From Puia sp. (GTDB taxonomy: Bacteria > Bacteroidota > Bacteroidia > Chitinophagales > Chitinophagaceae): DNA of 64,000 nucleotides. The DNA is taken from contig JARLGZ010000177.1 of NCBI GenBank assembly GCA_031292515.1, positions 1 to 64,000 on the forward strand, written 5' to 3'. Positions 17,301-27,010 of this stretch are shown here, piece by piece; within the stretch, counting starts at the first letter, position 1, and every line of letters starts with the position of its first letter. Both the position numbers and the translations under genes were made by a program. The notes under the pieces are model-generated. The model was not told the DNA's origin. It searched no databases and saw only the letters and a program-made list of their open reading frames with translations.

Positions 17301-19209
17301 GCTTAAAGATAATAATATTATCCAGCACCAATATATCCATTTCCGTACTCTTAAAACAACGATAGGCTTCTTCCGGCGTGCAGACCACGGGCTCACCCCT
17401 CACATTGAAACTGGTGTTGATAAGCATTCCGTTACCGGTCAACGACTCGAACGCCTTGAGCAGCCCCCAAAGCCTTGAATTGCTTTTACGGGAAACGGTT
17501 TGAACGCGGCTGGAAAAATCGACATGGGTTATCGCGGGAAACAGACTCCTCACAACATTCAGCTTCTCCATTACCGTCAGTTGCGGGTAGCCATCCGGGA
17601 GTGCCTTCCGAAAATTTTTATTCAGCGGCCGGGTCAAAAGCATATAAGGAGACGGTACTGCCAGGCCGAAATAATCCCGCGCCTTTTCCTCCAGACATAC
17701 CGGGGCAAAAGGCCGGAATCCTTCCCTGTATTTTATATGGAGGTTCAGCTTTCTCTGCATATCCGCACTCCCCGGATCCGCCAGTATGCTCCTGTTTCCA
17801 AGGGCGCGGGGACCGAATTCCATTTGGCCCTGGAACCAGCCTACGATCTTGCCGTCCCGCAATTGCGCCGCTATGATCGCAGCCAATTCATCACGGTCGT
17901 CATACTCATGAAAAACCGCTTTTTGATCCCTGCACATTTTCCTGACTTCTTTTATCGTAAAGGCCGGCCCCAGATAGCAGTTGCGCATGGGATCTCCATC
18001 GCCGAAAAGTTCCGCCCTACCCGGAATCTCCTTGTCACCAAACGACTCTCCGCCAGCCGGAACCCCCGCTCGGCCCGGAAACCCCCTGTCGCCATTGCCC
18101 CCCGAAAAATCTTCCCGGCGTTCTTTTCCAAAATAGATATGATAAGCCGCCAGGGCCGCCCCTAAGGCTCCTCCCGCATCGCCTGCCGCAGGCTGGATAT
18201 ATATATTCTTAAAGATAGCCGCATCCAGCAATTTCCCGTTGGCGACGCAATTGAGCGCGACGCCACCCGCCATACATATATTTTCCATCCCCGTAAGCCT
18301 TCGCGCAGTGGCAGCCAGGCGGAGTACGATGTCTTCCGTCACCCGTTGTATGGCCAGCGCGAGATTGCAATAACCGGGATCGAGGGCGGATTCGGGTGGG
18401 CGCGGCGACATCCCGAAGAGGCTTCTCCACTTTCCTTCCTTCACCATCCGAAGGCCCGATATATAATTAAAATATTCCTGGTGTAAGAACAGGGAACCGT
18501 CGTCATACACCGTAACCAGGTGAGACCTTATCTTCTCCACGAACTCTTTAAACTGCGGGGAAGTCTCGTCGCCGTAAGGAGCCAGCCCCATCAATTTGTA
18601 TTCGCCCGAATTCACCTTGAAGCCGCAATAATAGGTGAAGGCTGAATACAGGAGCCCCGGTGAATGGGGGAACCTGATCTCCTTCAGCAGAGAGAGATCC
18701 TTCCCCCTCCCCTTCCCGATCGAGGTGGTAGCCCATTCTCCAACCCCGTCGATCGTCAATATCGCGGCCTCCTGGTAGGGAGACACATAAAAAGCGCTGG
18801 CGGCATGCGATAAATGATGCTCGCAAAACAACAACCGGAGCTTTTTTTTATCGAAAGATTGCAACTGATAGAGCTCATCCCGGATCACTTTTTTGAGCAG
18901 CATTTTCTGCTTCATCCAGACCGGCATCGACCGGAGGAACGAGCGGAGCCCCCTGGGCGCCGTCGCGTGATAGGATTCGAGGATTCTCTCCAGTTTCAAC
19001 AGCGGCTTATCATAGAACACCACCGCATCCAGTTCGTCGATGGCGACCCGGGCAAACTCCAGGCAAAAACGTATCGAATGGATGGGAAAAGAAGGATCGT
19101 TCTTGATCCGGGTGAATCTCTCTTCCTGTGCTGCGGCGACTACCTGTCCGTTCCGGATGATCGCAGCAGCCGAGTCGTGAAAAAAAGCAGAGATCCCAAG
19201 TATAACCAT
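17290..19209 (-). CDS. carbamoyltransferase (NodU/CmcH/TobZ family)
   Basis: 639 residues beginning MVILGISAFFHDSAAA, the classic family N-terminus. The Kae1-like domain carries EHHLSHAASAFYVSP (metal-binding His) near residue 130 and GGVALNCVANGKLL near 315, and the C-terminal carbamoyl-phosphate-binding domain carries EFGPRALGNRSILADP and NTSFNVRGEPVVCTPEEA. The enzyme class uses carbamoyl phosphate and ATP to carbamoylate hydroxyl groups on sugars or secondary metabolites. An unusual glycine-rich, collagen-like insertion (about residues 364-408, DNA 17986-18120) separates the two domains. It leads the SGNH/DUF5989/SxtJ cassette and lies where rpoC would be expected after rpoB. The acceptor molecule is not evident. 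Confidence 0.9.
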   Translation of the reverse strand: MVILGISAFFHDSAAAIIRNGQVVAAAQEERFTRIKNDPSFPIHSIRFCLEFARVAIDELDAVVFYDKPLLKLERILESYHATAPRGLRSFLRSMPVWMKQKMLLKKVIRDELYQLQSFDKKKLRLLFCEHHLSHAASAFYVSPYQEAAILTIDGVGEWATTSIGKGRGKDLSLLKEIRFPHSPGLLYSAFTYYCGFKVNSGEYKLMGLAPYGDETSPQFKEFVEKIRSHLVTVYDDGSLFLHQEYFNYISGLRMVKEGKWRSLFGMSPRPPESALDPGYCNLALAIQRVTEDIVLRLAATARRLTGMENICMAGGVALNCVANGKLLDAAIFKNIYIQPAAGDAGGALGAALAAYHIYFGKERREDFSGGNGDRGFPGRAGVPAGGESFGDKEIPGRAELFGDGDPMRNCYLGPAFTIKEVRKMCRDQKAVFHEYDDRDELAAIIAAQLRDGKIVGWFQGQMEFGPRALGNRSILADPGSADMQRKLNLHIKYREGFRPFAPVCLEEKARDYFGLAVPSPYMLLTRPLNKNFRKALPDGYPQLTVMEKLNVVRSLFPAITHVDFSSRVQTVSRKSNSRLWGLLKAFESLTGNGMLINTSFNVRGEPVVCTPEEAYRCFKSTEMDILVLDNIIIFKHEQ

Positions 19210-19225
19210 AATCGTGACAGTTCAG

Positions 19226-19256
19226 AAAAAAGCCACCCCGGGGTACCGGGATGGCT
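19226..19256 (-). terminator. rpoB terminator
   Basis: An 11-bp stem with one G-U pair (19231-19241 with 19246-19256, loop of four) is followed on the minus strand by six T. It lies about 65 bp after the rpoB stop and 17 bp before the carbamoyltransferase start. Confidence 0.75.
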
Positions 19257-19321
19257 AGTATTGCTCATTAGTTAGCGGAGATCCTTGTCAGAATCAGCCG
19301 AACGATATCCGTCGTCCTGGC

Positions 19322-22300
19322 CTAGTCGAACTTCAGGTCCAGACCCAATCCTCTCAATTCATGCACAAGCACGTTAAAGGATTCCGGAATACCCGCCCTG
19401 GGAATATTATCACCCTTGACGATGGCCTCATAGGTCTTCGCACGACCGATAATATCATCGGATTTGAGGGTGAGCAATTCCTGCAGGATATTCGAGGCAC
19501 CATAGGCTTCGAGGGCCCACACTTCCATTTCCCCGAAACGCTGGCCACCGAACTGGGCTTTACCACCCAATGGCTGCTGCGTGATCAGGCTGTATGGCCC
19601 GATACTCCTCGCATGCATCTTATCGTCGACCATATGGTGAAGCTTGATAAAGTAGATGATCCCCACCGTCGCCTTCTGATGGAAACGGTCACCCGTTTCG
19701 CCATCATACACATAGCTGTGACCAAAGCTCGGCAGACCTGCTCTTTCAATATGCTCGGCGATTTCCTCAACCGTAGCCCCGTCGAAGATCGGGGTGGCAA
19801 AACGGAGACCCAGTTTCTCACCGGCCCATCCGAGTACGGTTTCATAAATCTGACCCAGGTTCATACGGGAAGGTACCCCGAGCGGATTCAAAACGATATC
19901 CACCGGTGTCCCGTCTTCCAGGAAAGGCATGTCCTCCGCACGGAGGATCTTGGCGACAATACCCTTGTTTCCGTGACGACCGGCCATCTTATCCCCTACC
20001 TTCAACTTGCGCTTGACGGCCAGGTAAACCTTGGCTAGCTTCAATACGCCCGCCGGCAATTCATCCCCGATGGAGATATTGAATTTTTCTCTTTTATAGC
20101 GGCCCAGCTCTTCGTTATACTTGATGCTGTAATTATGCAGGAGAATATTGATCAGGTCATCGGTCTTGGCATCACCCGTCCAACCCAGGGGGTTGACGTT
20201 CAGGTAATCGATACCCGCCAGGTTCTTGGCGGTGAACTTAGCGCCCTTGCCGATCTGTACTTCCCCGAAGTTGTTGTTGACGCCGGCAGAAGCATGGTCC
20301 TTCAACAGCACCAGCAACTTGCTCAGCAGCACGTCCATCAGGTCGGTCACATTCTTCTCGTGGACCTTTTCTATCTTCTCGAGCGAAGCCTTCTCACGGA
20401 CCTTCGCATTCTTATCTTTCTTCGCACGCTGGAACAGCTTTTTGCTGATCACCACGCCTTCCGTACCGCTCGGAGCCTTAAGGGATGCATCTTTGGCATC
20501 TCCTGCCTTGTCGCCGAAGATGGCGCGGAGCAACTTCTCTTCCGGGGTGGGATCGCTTTCGCCTTTGGGCGTGATCTTACCGATCAGGATATCGCCTTCC
20601 TTGATCTGGGCGCCGACACGGATGATACCGTTCTCGTCGAGATCCTTCGTGGCTTCTTCCGATACGTTGGGGATATCGGGCGTCAGTTCTTCCTCACCCA
20701 GCTTGGTATCACGAACTTCCAGCTCATACTCGGAGATATGCACGGAGGTGAAGAGATCCTCGCGGACCACTTTCTCGCTGATGACGATGGCATCCTCGAA
20801 GTTGTAACCCTTCCAGGGCATGAAAGCCACTTTCAGGTTGCGGCCAAGCGCCAGCTCACCATCCTGCACGGCATATCCTTCCGTCAGGAAGTCGCCTTCC
20901 TTAACCTTCTGTCCTTTCTTAACGGCAGGCTTCAGGTTGATACAGGTCTCCTGGTTCGTCTTGATGAATTTCGTGAGCCTGTAGATCTTCAGGTCCTCTT
21001 CGAAGCTGACCAGCTTCTGCGTTTCATTCCTGTCGTAACGGACATGGATCTCATTGGCATCCACAAACTCCACCACGCCTTCTCCTTCGGAATGGATCTG
21101 GATACGCGCGTCACGGGCGGCTTTCGCCTCGAGACCGGTACCGACGATCGGCATTTCCGGACGGATCAGGGGTACGGCCTGGCGCTGCATGTTCGATCCC
21201 ATCAACGCACGGTTGGCATCATCATGCTCCAGGAAGGGAATCAGCGAAGCGCTCAACCCGACGATCTGGTTGGGCGCCACGTCCATATATTCTACTTCAT
21301 TCTTGTCGAGGATGGGAAAATCTCCGGTCTGACGCGAAACGATCTTCTCTTCCACGAAATTGCCTTTATCATCCATCGGAATATTCGCCTGGGCGATCTT
21401 GGCGATATCTTCCTCTTCGGCGCTCAGGTAAGTCAGCTTCTTCAGATCGACCTTTCCGTCATGAACCTTGCGGTACGGCGTCTCGATAAAGCCCATTTCA
21501 TTGATCTTCGCGTGCACGCACAGCGTAGAGATCAGCCCGATATTCGGACCTTCCGGCGTCTCGATGGTACACAAACGACCATAGTGGGAATAGTGTACGT
21601 CACGGACTTCAAAACCGGCACGCTCACGGGAGAGACCGCCTGGCCCGAGCGCGGAGATACGACGCTTGTGCGTAATCTCACTCAGGGGATTGGTCTGATC
21701 CAGGAATTGCGACAGCTGGGAAGTTCCGAAGAAGGAGTTGATCACCGAAGACAGGGTCCTGGCATTGATCAGGTCCACCGGGGTGAACACCTCGTTATCA
21801 CGCACGTTCATACGTTCGCGGATGGTCCTGGCCATACGGGCAAGACCCACGCCGAACTGGGCATACAACTGCTCACCCACCGTACGGACGCGGCGATTGC
21901 TCAGGTGATCGATATCGTCGATTTCGGCTTTGGCATTGGTCAAACGCACGAGATACTTGATGATATTGATCATATCTTCCTTGGTCAGCGTCTTCTGATC
22001 CAGGGGCTGGTTCAGGTTGAGTTTGCGGTTGATCTTATAACGGCCAACCTCGCCCAGGTCATAGCGCTTATCGCTGAAGAATAATTTATCGATGATCCCC
22101 CTGGCGGTCTCGTCATCCGGGGCATCCGCACCGCGCAACTGGCGGTAGATATGCTGAACGGCTTCGAGCTCCGAGTTGGAGGTATCCTTATTCAAGGTAT
22201 TATAGATGATGGCATAGTCACCGCCGACATCCTCTTTCTGTACGAACACGCTCTTCACATCCATTTCCACCACCATATCGATGGCCTCTTCGTCCAGAAT

Positions 22301-23125
22301 GGTATCGCGCTCCAGCACGATCTCGTTACGCTCGATAGACACGACCTCACCGGTATCCTCATCCACGAAATCCTCAACCCAGGTCCTGAGTACGCGGGCA
22401 GCCAGCTTCTTGCCGATATATTTCTGCAATGCTTTTTTGTCCGCCTTCACTTCGTCGGCCATGCCGAAAAGCTCCAGGATGTCCTTGTCCGTCTCATAAC
22501 CGATCGAGCGGAGCAAGGTAGTGACCGGGAATTTCTTCTTACGGTCGATATAAGCATACATTACATTGTTGATGTCGGTGGCAAATTCCATCCAGGCTCC
22601 CTTGAAGGGAATGACCCTCGCCGAATAGATCTTCGTGCCGTTGGGGTGAATGGACTGGCCGAAGAAAACGCCCGGGGAACGATGCAACTGGGACACGACC
22701 ACACGCTCCGCTCCGTTGATCACGAAGGTGCCGCGGGGGGTCATATAAGGTATATTGCCCAGGAATACATCCTGTACGATCGTCTGGAAATCCACATGCT
22801 CCTCGTCGTTACAGCTCAAACGCAATTTTGCCTTCAGGGGAACCGCGTAAGTCAGCCCGCGCTCCATACACTCTTCGATCGTGTAACGGGGCGGATCGAT
22901 AAAGTAATCCAGGAATTCCAGCATGAAGATATTCCTCGTATCGGTGATCGGGAAATTCTCCTTGAACACCTTGAACAAACCTTCGATATTACGTTTGTCC
23001 GGGGTGGTCTCCAGCTGGAAAAATTCTTTAAAAGATTGGATCTGTACTTCGAGGAGGTCAGGAGTTTCGGCAAGATGCTTGATTTTACCGAAATTGATCC
23101 TGCTTTGAATTTTTGTTGAAGACAT
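19322..23125 (-). CDS. rpoB: RNA polymerase beta subunit
   Basis: 1267 residues from ATG 23123-23125 ([16 protein letters not shown]), the usual Bacteroidota length; upstream in-frame codons are untranslated leader. Landmarks include the rifampicin region [43 protein letters not shown], the active-site [38 protein letters not shown] and the C-terminal [17 protein letters not shown]. It is the large beta subunit of RNA polymerase. Remarkably, rpoC does not follow: a terminator and an unrelated carbamoyltransferase gene do. A consensus promoter and a 410-bp gap with its own rplL terminator precede it, so rpoB appears to be transcribed alone. Confidence 0.97.
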   Translation of the reverse strand: MSSTKIQSRINFGKIKHLAETPDLLEVQIQSFKEFFQLETTPDKRNIEGLFKVFKENFPITDTRNIFMLEFLDYFIDPPRYTIEECMERGLTYAVPLKAKLRLSCNDEEHVDFQTIVQDVFLGNIPYMTPRGTFVINGAERVVVSQLHRSPGVFFGQSIHPNGTKIYSARVIPFKGAWMEFATDINNVMYAYIDRKKKFPVTTLLRSIGYETDKDILELFGMADEVKADKKALQKYIGKKLAARVLRTWVEDFVDEDTGEVVSIERNEIVLERDTILDEEAIDMVVEMDVKSVFVQKEDVGGDYAIIYNTLNKDTSNSELEAVQHIYRQLRGADAPDDETARGIIDKLFFSDKRYDLGEVGRYKINRKLNLNQPLDQKTLTKEDMINIIKYLVRLTNAKAEIDDIDHLSNRRVRTVGEQLYAQFGVGLARMARTIRERMNVRDNEVFTPVDLINARTLSSVINSFFGTSQLSQFLDQTNPLSEITHKRRISALGPGGLSRERAGFEVRDVHYSHYGRLCTIETPEGPNIGLISTLCVHAKINEMGFIETPYRKVHDGKVDLKKLTYLSAEEEDIAKIAQANIPMDDKGNFVEEKIVSRQTGDFPILDKNEVEYMDVAPNQIVGLSASLIPFLEHDDANRALMGSNMQRQAVPLIRPEMPIVGTGLEAKAARDARIQIHSEGEGVVEFVDANEIHVRYDRNETQKLVSFEEDLKIYRLTKFIKTNQETCINLKPAVKKGQKVKEGDFLTEGYAVQDGELALGRNLKVAFMPWKGYNFEDAIVISEKVVREDLFTSVHISEYELEVRDTKLGEEELTPDIPNVSEEATKDLDENGIIRVGAQIKEGDILIGKITPKGESDPTPEEKLLRAIFGDKAGDAKDASLKAPSGTEGVVISKKLFQRAKKDKNAKVREKASLEKIEKVHEKNVTDLMDVLLSKLLVLLKDHASAGVNNNFGEVQIGKGAKFTAKNLAGIDYLNVNPLGWTGDAKTDDLINILLHNYSIKYNEELGRYKREKFNISIGDELPAGVLKLAKVYLAVKRKLKVGDKMAGRHGNKGIVAKILRAEDMPFLEDGTPVDIVLNPLGVPSRMNLGQIYETVLGWAGEKLGLRFATPIFDGATVEEIAEHIERAGLPSFGHSYVYDGETGDRFHQKATVGIIYFIKLHHMVDDKMHARSIGPYSLITQQPLGGKAQFGGQRFGEMEVWALEAYGASNILQELLTLKSDDIIGRAKTYEAIVKGDNIPRAGIPESFNVLVHELRGLGLDLKFD

Positions 23126-23280
23126 ATTTTTTAAACCCTGTTTTAATGATTCGTACTTCAAATAACTCCGCGGCAGGCGGACAAAAAACAACGTAAATCG
23201 GTGGTTTTCAGCAAGATATACTGTAACAGATAGTTGCACGATCAACCACCCTCTGCCAATCAGCTTAGGGAAACGGACGG

Positions 23281-23311
23281 CAAAGGTAGGAAATAAATAG
23301 CAATATCCAAT
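23281..23311 (-). promoter_or_regulatory. rpoB promoter
   Basis: Minus-strand TACCTTTG (plus 23281-23288) is a perfect Bacteroidota -7 box, with ATTG as -33 element (plus 23308-23311) at a 19-base spacer. Confidence 0.7.
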
Positions 23312-23351
23312 GGATCGAAGATCCATCCGGCGAAAATAAAAACTATGTCCA

Positions 23352-23460
23352 CGGACGATTCCCCCGGGACAAAAGTCCCCGTAAGAAACATCCGGCAATT
23401 AAAAAGTCCGAATAAACCGACGAATCGTCCGGGACAAAATCCCGGTGAGAAACATCCGGC
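23352..23460 (-). repeat. duplicated hairpin element upstream of rpoB
   Basis: Two copies (23352-23396 and 23419-23460, about 65 bp apart) share the pattern GAT/AATC-CCGGGAC-AAAA-GTCCCGG-(T)GAGAAACATCCGGC with a short internal hairpin (CCGGGAC/TCCCGG). They lie between the rplL terminator and the rpoB promoter. Confidence 0.6.
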
Positions 23461-23485
23461 CACTGGAGAAACAGAATTAACGGAT

Positions 23486-23512
23486 GAAACCCCGATAAAA
23501 TATCGGGGTTTC
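23486..23512 (-). terminator. hairpin ending the rplKAJL transcript
   Basis: GAAACCCCGATA (23486-23497) and TATCGGGGTTTC (23501-23512) form a perfect 12-bp stem with a three-base loop, 27 bp after the rplL stop. The T run is limited to the three in the stem. Confidence 0.6.
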
Positions 23513-23538
23513 GGAATTCCTTTCCCGGAACGGAAAGC

Positions 23539-23916
23539 TTACTGAACTTCTACTTCGGCGCCGGCTTCTTTCAGCTTGGCTACCAATGCATCAGCATCAG
23601 CTTTGCTTACACCTTCCTTAACGGGCTTCGGAGCGCCGTCAACGAGGTCCTTCGCTTCTTTCAGACCCAGACCAGTCAGGTCCTTAACGATCTTCACAAC
23701 GTTCAGTTTGTTAGGACCGCTGGCTTTCAGAATCACGTTGAAAGCAGTCTTTTCTTCAGCGACGGGAGCTCCGCCAGCCGCAGGACCGGCGGCAACAGCT
23801 ACAGCTGCAGCAGCAGGCTCGATGCCGTATTCTTCTTTAAGGATCTTTGCCAGTTCGTTTACTTCTTTTACAGTCAAGCCTACCAGCTGTTCTGCAAATG
23901 CTTTTAAATCTGCCAT
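23539..23916 (-). CDS. rplL: 50S ribosomal protein L7/L12
   Basis: 125 residues: the N-terminal dimerisation helix region [24 protein letters not shown], an Ala/Gly-rich hinge (about 36-53) and the globular domain [44 protein letters not shown]. It forms the flexible ribosomal stalk that recruits translation factors. It follows rplJ by 86 bp, as expected, but the usual direct link to rpoB is interrupted by a terminator and a new promoter. Confidence 0.97.
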   Translation of the reverse strand: MADLKAFAEQLVGLTVKEVNELAKILKEEYGIEPAAAAVAVAAGPAAGGAPVAEEKTAFNVILKASGPNKLNVVKIVKDLTGLGLKEAKDLVDGAPKPVKEGVSKADADALVAKLKEAGAEVEVQ

Positions 23917-24002
23917 GTTTGTAAATTTTTTCCGCCTTCAGTTCCATCAGATTGAGGATCCGGCGGAGGGTTTAAAAAAATTATTGCAACTAAAAATATA
24001 CA

Positions 24003-24542
24003 CTAATTCGCAGCCGCTTCCGCCCTGCTTTCCAGGGCCTTGATCAGACCTGCCAGTTTGTTGCCCGCGTTCAGGCCACTGATGACATTCTTGGCAGGCG
24101 ATTGCAGCAGACCGATGATCTCGCCGATGAGATCGTGTTTGCTCTTCAAGCTTATCAACGCCTTCAGCTGGTCATTTCCTTCGTATACATCCCCGTCGAT
24201 GAAAGCCGCCTTCAGAACAGGCTTTTCACTATTGGCGTCCTTGCGGAACGAAGTGATGATCATTGCAGGCTCTTTCGCGTTTTCGGAGAACAGCAGGGCC
24301 GTTACGCCGTTAAGCGACTCGTATACCCCGGAAAACCGGTTGTTGTCCAGGCCTTCCAGCGCCTTCCTGATCAGGGTGTTCTTGGCAACCTTCATTTCTA
24401 CTTTTTTATCAAAGCAGATGCGGCGCAATTTGCTGATCTGAGCCACGCTGAGCGACTCGGTATTGGTAACATAGAAGTTATTGTATTGATTGAACTTGTC
24501 TTTCAACACTTCAATTACTTCATTTTTTTGATCTTTGGTCAT
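24003..24542 (-). CDS. rplJ: 50S ribosomal protein L10
   Basis: 179 residues from the ATG at 24540-24542 (MTKDQKNEVIEVLKDKF), the family-typical start; an upstream ATG at 24560 would add six residues. The N-terminal RNA-binding domain with NNFYVTNTESLSVAQISKLRR and KVAKNTLIRKALE is clear, as is the C-terminal helix that binds L7/L12 dimers. It anchors the ribosomal stalk and in many bacteria represses its own operon. It lies 60 bp after rplA in the order rplK-rplA-rplJ-rplL. Confidence 0.95.
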   Translation of the reverse strand: MTKDQKNEVIEVLKDKFNQYNNFYVTNTESLSVAQISKLRRICFDKKVEMKVAKNTLIRKALEGLDNNRFSGVYESLNGVTALLFSENAKEPAMIITSFRKDANSEKPVLKAAFIDGDVYEGNDQLKALISLKSKHDLIGEIIGLLQSPAKNVISGLNAGNKLAGLIKALESRAEAAAN

Positions 24543-24602
24543 AGCTCTTGTTTTTGTCATCCCGCCATGGACGGAACGGTTAAATCAAAATAGTTCTTCA
24601 GC

Positions 24603-25295
24603 CTAGTGGGCAAAGGCTTTTGTGTCGATGGCAATCCCGGGGCTCATGGAGCTGGCCATAAATACGCTCTTCACATAAGTCCCCTTGGCGGTAGCCGGCT
24701 TGGCCTTGATGATGGCGTTGAGCAATTCCTGGCTGTTCTCCACGATCTTCTCGGCGGTAAAACTCACCCGACCGATGGAAGCATGGATGATCCCGGCCTT
24801 ATCGACCTTGAACGCGATCTTACCCCCTTTGACCTCGTTTACGGCAGCCGCCACGTCGTTGGTAACGGTTCCCGTTTTGGGGTTCGGCATCAGGTTGCGG
24901 GGCCCCAGTATCTTACCCAGCTTACCGATGCGGGGCATCACGGAAGGCGTTGCGACGATCACGTCTACGTCCACCCATCCGCCTTCGATCTTTTGAATGA
25001 ACTCGTCCAACCCGACATAGTCGGCGCCTGCTGCCTTTGCATCGGCTTCTTTATCCGGGGTGCAAAGCACCAGTACCCTTTTTGTCTTACCCGTTCCATG
25101 AGGCAGGCTGACCGTTCCGCGAATGGACTGGTCCGCCTTCTTGGGATCTACTCCCAAACGCACATGCAGGTCGACGGAAGCGTCGAACTTTGTCGTGTTC
25201 ACATCCTTCACGAGGGAAGAGGCATCCTTCAGTGAATAGACTTTATTTTTATCGACCTTCGCTACAGCGATTTTTCTCTTTTTTGTAAGTGCCAT
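24603..25295 (-). CDS. rplA: 50S ribosomal protein L1
   Basis: 230 residues beginning [17 protein letters not shown]. It shows [33 protein letters not shown], the conserved L1 N-terminal segment, [25 protein letters not shown] in the middle, and [21 protein letters not shown] at the end. It binds 23S rRNA at the L1 stalk and can repress translation of rplKA. It follows rplK by 20 bp. Confidence 0.97.
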   Translation of the reverse strand: MALTKKRKIAVAKVDKNKVYSLKDASSLVKDVNTTKFDASVDLHVRLGVDPKKADQSIRGTVSLPHGTGKTKRVLVLCTPDKEADAKAAGADYVGLDEFIQKIEGGWVDVDVIVATPSVMPRIGKLGKILGPRNLMPNPKTGTVTNDVAAAVNEVKGGKIAFKVDKAGIIHASIGRVSFTAEKIVENSQELLNAIIKAKPATAKGTYVKSVFMASSMSPGIAIDTKAFAH

Positions 25296-25315
25296 TTCGT
25301 AATTTTTTTAGATTG

Positions 25316-25759
25316 TTATTTTTCCCAGGGAGCGCGTCCGTCGACCGTGATACCCATACTGCGGGCAGTACCGGCTACCATGCGCATAGCACTTTCGACA
25401 GTGAATGCGTTAAGGTCGGGCATTTTGTCCTTCGCGATCGCTTCTACCTGCGTCCAGTTAACTTTTCCAACTTTGTTACGATTTGGCTCTTTGGAACCAC
25501 TTTGAATCTTGGCTGCTTCCAGCAGTTGTACCGCTGCCGGAGGGGTCTTGATGATAAATTCGAAAGATTTATCCGTATAAACTGTGATCAGAACGGGAAG
25601 TACCTTCCCGATCCTATCCTGGGTCCTGGCGTTAAATTGCTTACAGAACTCCATGATATTGACCCCTTTAGAACCCAGTGCGGGTCCGATTGGGGGTGCA
25701 GGATTGGCTTGACCGCCTTTTACCTGCAACTTGACGTAACCGGTGATTTCTTTTGCCAT
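25316..25759 (-). CDS. rplK: 50S ribosomal protein L11
   Basis: 147 residues starting [29 protein letters not shown], the invariant L11 N-terminus, and ending with the RNA-binding domain [25 protein letters not shown]. It is part of the GTPase-associated centre. It normally follows nusG directly; here nusG lies 4.2 kb away and rplK has its own consensus promoter just upstream, so it is the first gene of a separate rplKAJL operon. Confidence 0.97.
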   Translation of the reverse strand: MAKEITGYVKLQVKGGQANPAPPIGPALGSKGVNIMEFCKQFNARTQDRIGKVLPVLITVYTDKSFEFIIKTPPAAVQLLEAAKIQSGSKEPNRNKVGKVNWTQVEAIAKDKMPDLNAFTVESAMRMVAGTARSMGITVDGRAPWEK

Positions 25760-25851
25760 GTTGCTTCAATTTTTGGTGTTAACGTCCCTCGCCGACCGGC
25801 GAAAAACTCCCAAATCCAATAAAAAAATAAAGAACTCTCTATTTGGGGTCG

Positions 25852-25882
25852 CAAAGGTAAGATAAAAATGAAAAGAAACAAA
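25852..25882 (-). promoter_or_regulatory. rplKAJL promoter
   Basis: Minus-strand TTTG (plus 25879-25882), a 19-base spacer and TACCTTTG (plus 25852-25859): an exact Bacteroidota promoter 93 bp before rplK. Confidence 0.8.
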
Positions 25883-26500
25883 TATTTCAGCGCTTTCTTT
25901 CCAGGTTCCCCGGACTACGCCCAGCCCTCCCGTTTTGCCCTTCCGGTCCTTCACATGATCCCCACCCCGGTTTCTCCCTGCCGTCTCCCCTGTTGCCTGC
26001 CACCCACATTTTACGCCTCCTCCCCGCTTCCTCTCCGATTGGTTTCCCATCGTTGTTCCCGTCGCCGTTTCACCTCGCCGCTTCCCATCGCGTCTCCCCT
26101 GCCCGTTTACCGGGCTATCTTTCATACGATTCCCGCCTCCGGCCCCACCGCGTTCCCTGCCCGACCCGTCGCTCGTCCCGGATTGCCACCGCAGACCCGC
26201 ACCGCTTCCCTCTTCGCCGGCTTGCACGCTCCTTCCGCCTTCCCCATCGCCGGTTGCTTTCCCATCCCCGCCGCTTCCCGATCACTCACCCGGTGGCTTC
26301 AACACACCCGCGCTTATACCCCGCCGCGGCTATCCCGCTGCCATATGTCCATCTCCGTTCACGGGGCGCTTTTTCTTTATGATCCCGGCACCGGCCCCCG
26401 TTGCCGCCCTCAGGGCGGCACCTGCGCCACAGAGGTTTTCCATTTTATGAAGAAAATAGGTCCTCATTCTTTTCTATTTGAATTTTTCTGACTAACTTTT
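25883..26500. repeat. degenerate pyrimidine-rich minisatellite-like region
   Basis: About 600 bp without a credible gene. The plus strand is C/T-rich and is built of loosely repeated units of roughly 11-14 bases around CGCCG-TTCCC (for example at 26056-26100 and 26210-26285). A perfect hairpin TGCCGCCCT-C-AGGGCGGCA occurs at 26402-26420. Open frames exist on both strands (Pro/Ser/Arg-rich on plus, Gly/Arg-rich on minus), but they follow from the base skew. Confidence 0.5.
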
Positions 26501-26551
26501 GCCATAATCTCCCATTTCATTCTGATAACATCTTAAAACGCTCAACACACT

Positions 26552-26911
26552 ATGTCAAAGTCTAAGAAAAAGCCAGCCAAAAAAGTCGCTAAAAAAGCAG
26601 TCAAAAAAGCTGTGAAAAAAGCGGCTTCCAAGAAAAAGGCAGCTAAGAAAAAAGCGGCCCCGAAGAAGAAAGCGGCGCCAAAGAAGAAAGCAGCTCCGAA
26701 GAAAAAAGCAGCTCCTAAAAAGGCGGCTCCCAAGAAAGCGGCTCCCAAGAAAAAAGCAGCTCCGAAGAAAGCAGCCCCAAAAAAGAAGGCAGCTCCGAAG
26801 AAAAAAGCCCCTTCCAGCGCGCCTGCTCCAACTCCCGCTCCTGCACCTATACCGGCCAGTGAGCCTGCAACGGATAGCGGTTTTGGCATTGGCAGTGACA
26901 GTAGCAATTGA
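26552..26911 (+). CDS. lysine/alanine/proline-rich histone H1-like protein
   Basis: 119 residues. From residue 5 to about 85 the sequence is a tandem array of K-K-A-A-P-K type units (14 or so AAPKK motifs after an initial AKKAVKK section), resembling the C-terminal tails of eukaryotic histone H1 and bacterial H1-like proteins (HctA/AlgP/BpH1 type). A Pro/Ala/Ser linker and an acidic tail (TDSGFGIGSDSSN) follow. It probably binds DNA or RNA through charge. Repeat number in such genes is prone to change. It has its own terminator and lies alone on the plus strand inside the nusG-rplK break. Confidence 0.75.
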   Translation: MSKSKKKPAKKVAKKAVKKAVKKAASKKKAAKKKAAPKKKAAPKKKAAPKKKAAPKKAAPKKAAPKKKAAPKKAAPKKKAAPKKKAPSSAPAPTPAPAPIPASEPATDSGFGIGSDSSN

Positions 26912-26940
26912 TCGAATAAAGCTGATCGTATAAATAAAAG

Positions 26941-26970
26941 AACCCTCCTTACCAGAGGGTTTTTATTTTT
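26941..26970 (+). terminator. terminator of the H1-like gene
   Basis: AACCCTC (26941-26947) pairs with GAGGGTT (26955-26961) and is followed by TTTATTTTT, 29 bp after the stop codon. Confidence 0.75.
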
Positions 26971-27010
26971 CAACCCGGACCTTGCAGGGTTCGCCTGCAG
27001 GGTTTCGGTA

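Larger units (their letters stand above)
23126..23538. other. rplL-rpoB intergenic region
   Basis: This 413-bp gap carries, in minus-strand order, the rplL terminator hairpin, two copies of a hairpin-bearing repeat, a consensus promoter and an untranslated leader of about 150 bases. No protein-coding frame in it looks real. Confidence 0.7.

Noticed and set aside
20135-22084. Very long plus-strand open frame (about 650 codons) opposite rpoB
   Set aside because: It is the antisense shadow of the conserved rpoB gene; its residues show no protein family and codon bias follows the rpoB strand.
23126-23398. N-terminal extension of rpoB
   Set aside because: It covers the promoter and leader; the normal rpoB start is at 23125.
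25868-26491. Plus-strand Pro/Ser/Arg-rich frame of 207 codons
   Set aside because: Arises from pyrimidine-rich repeats; overlaps the rplK promoter region and lacks any domain.
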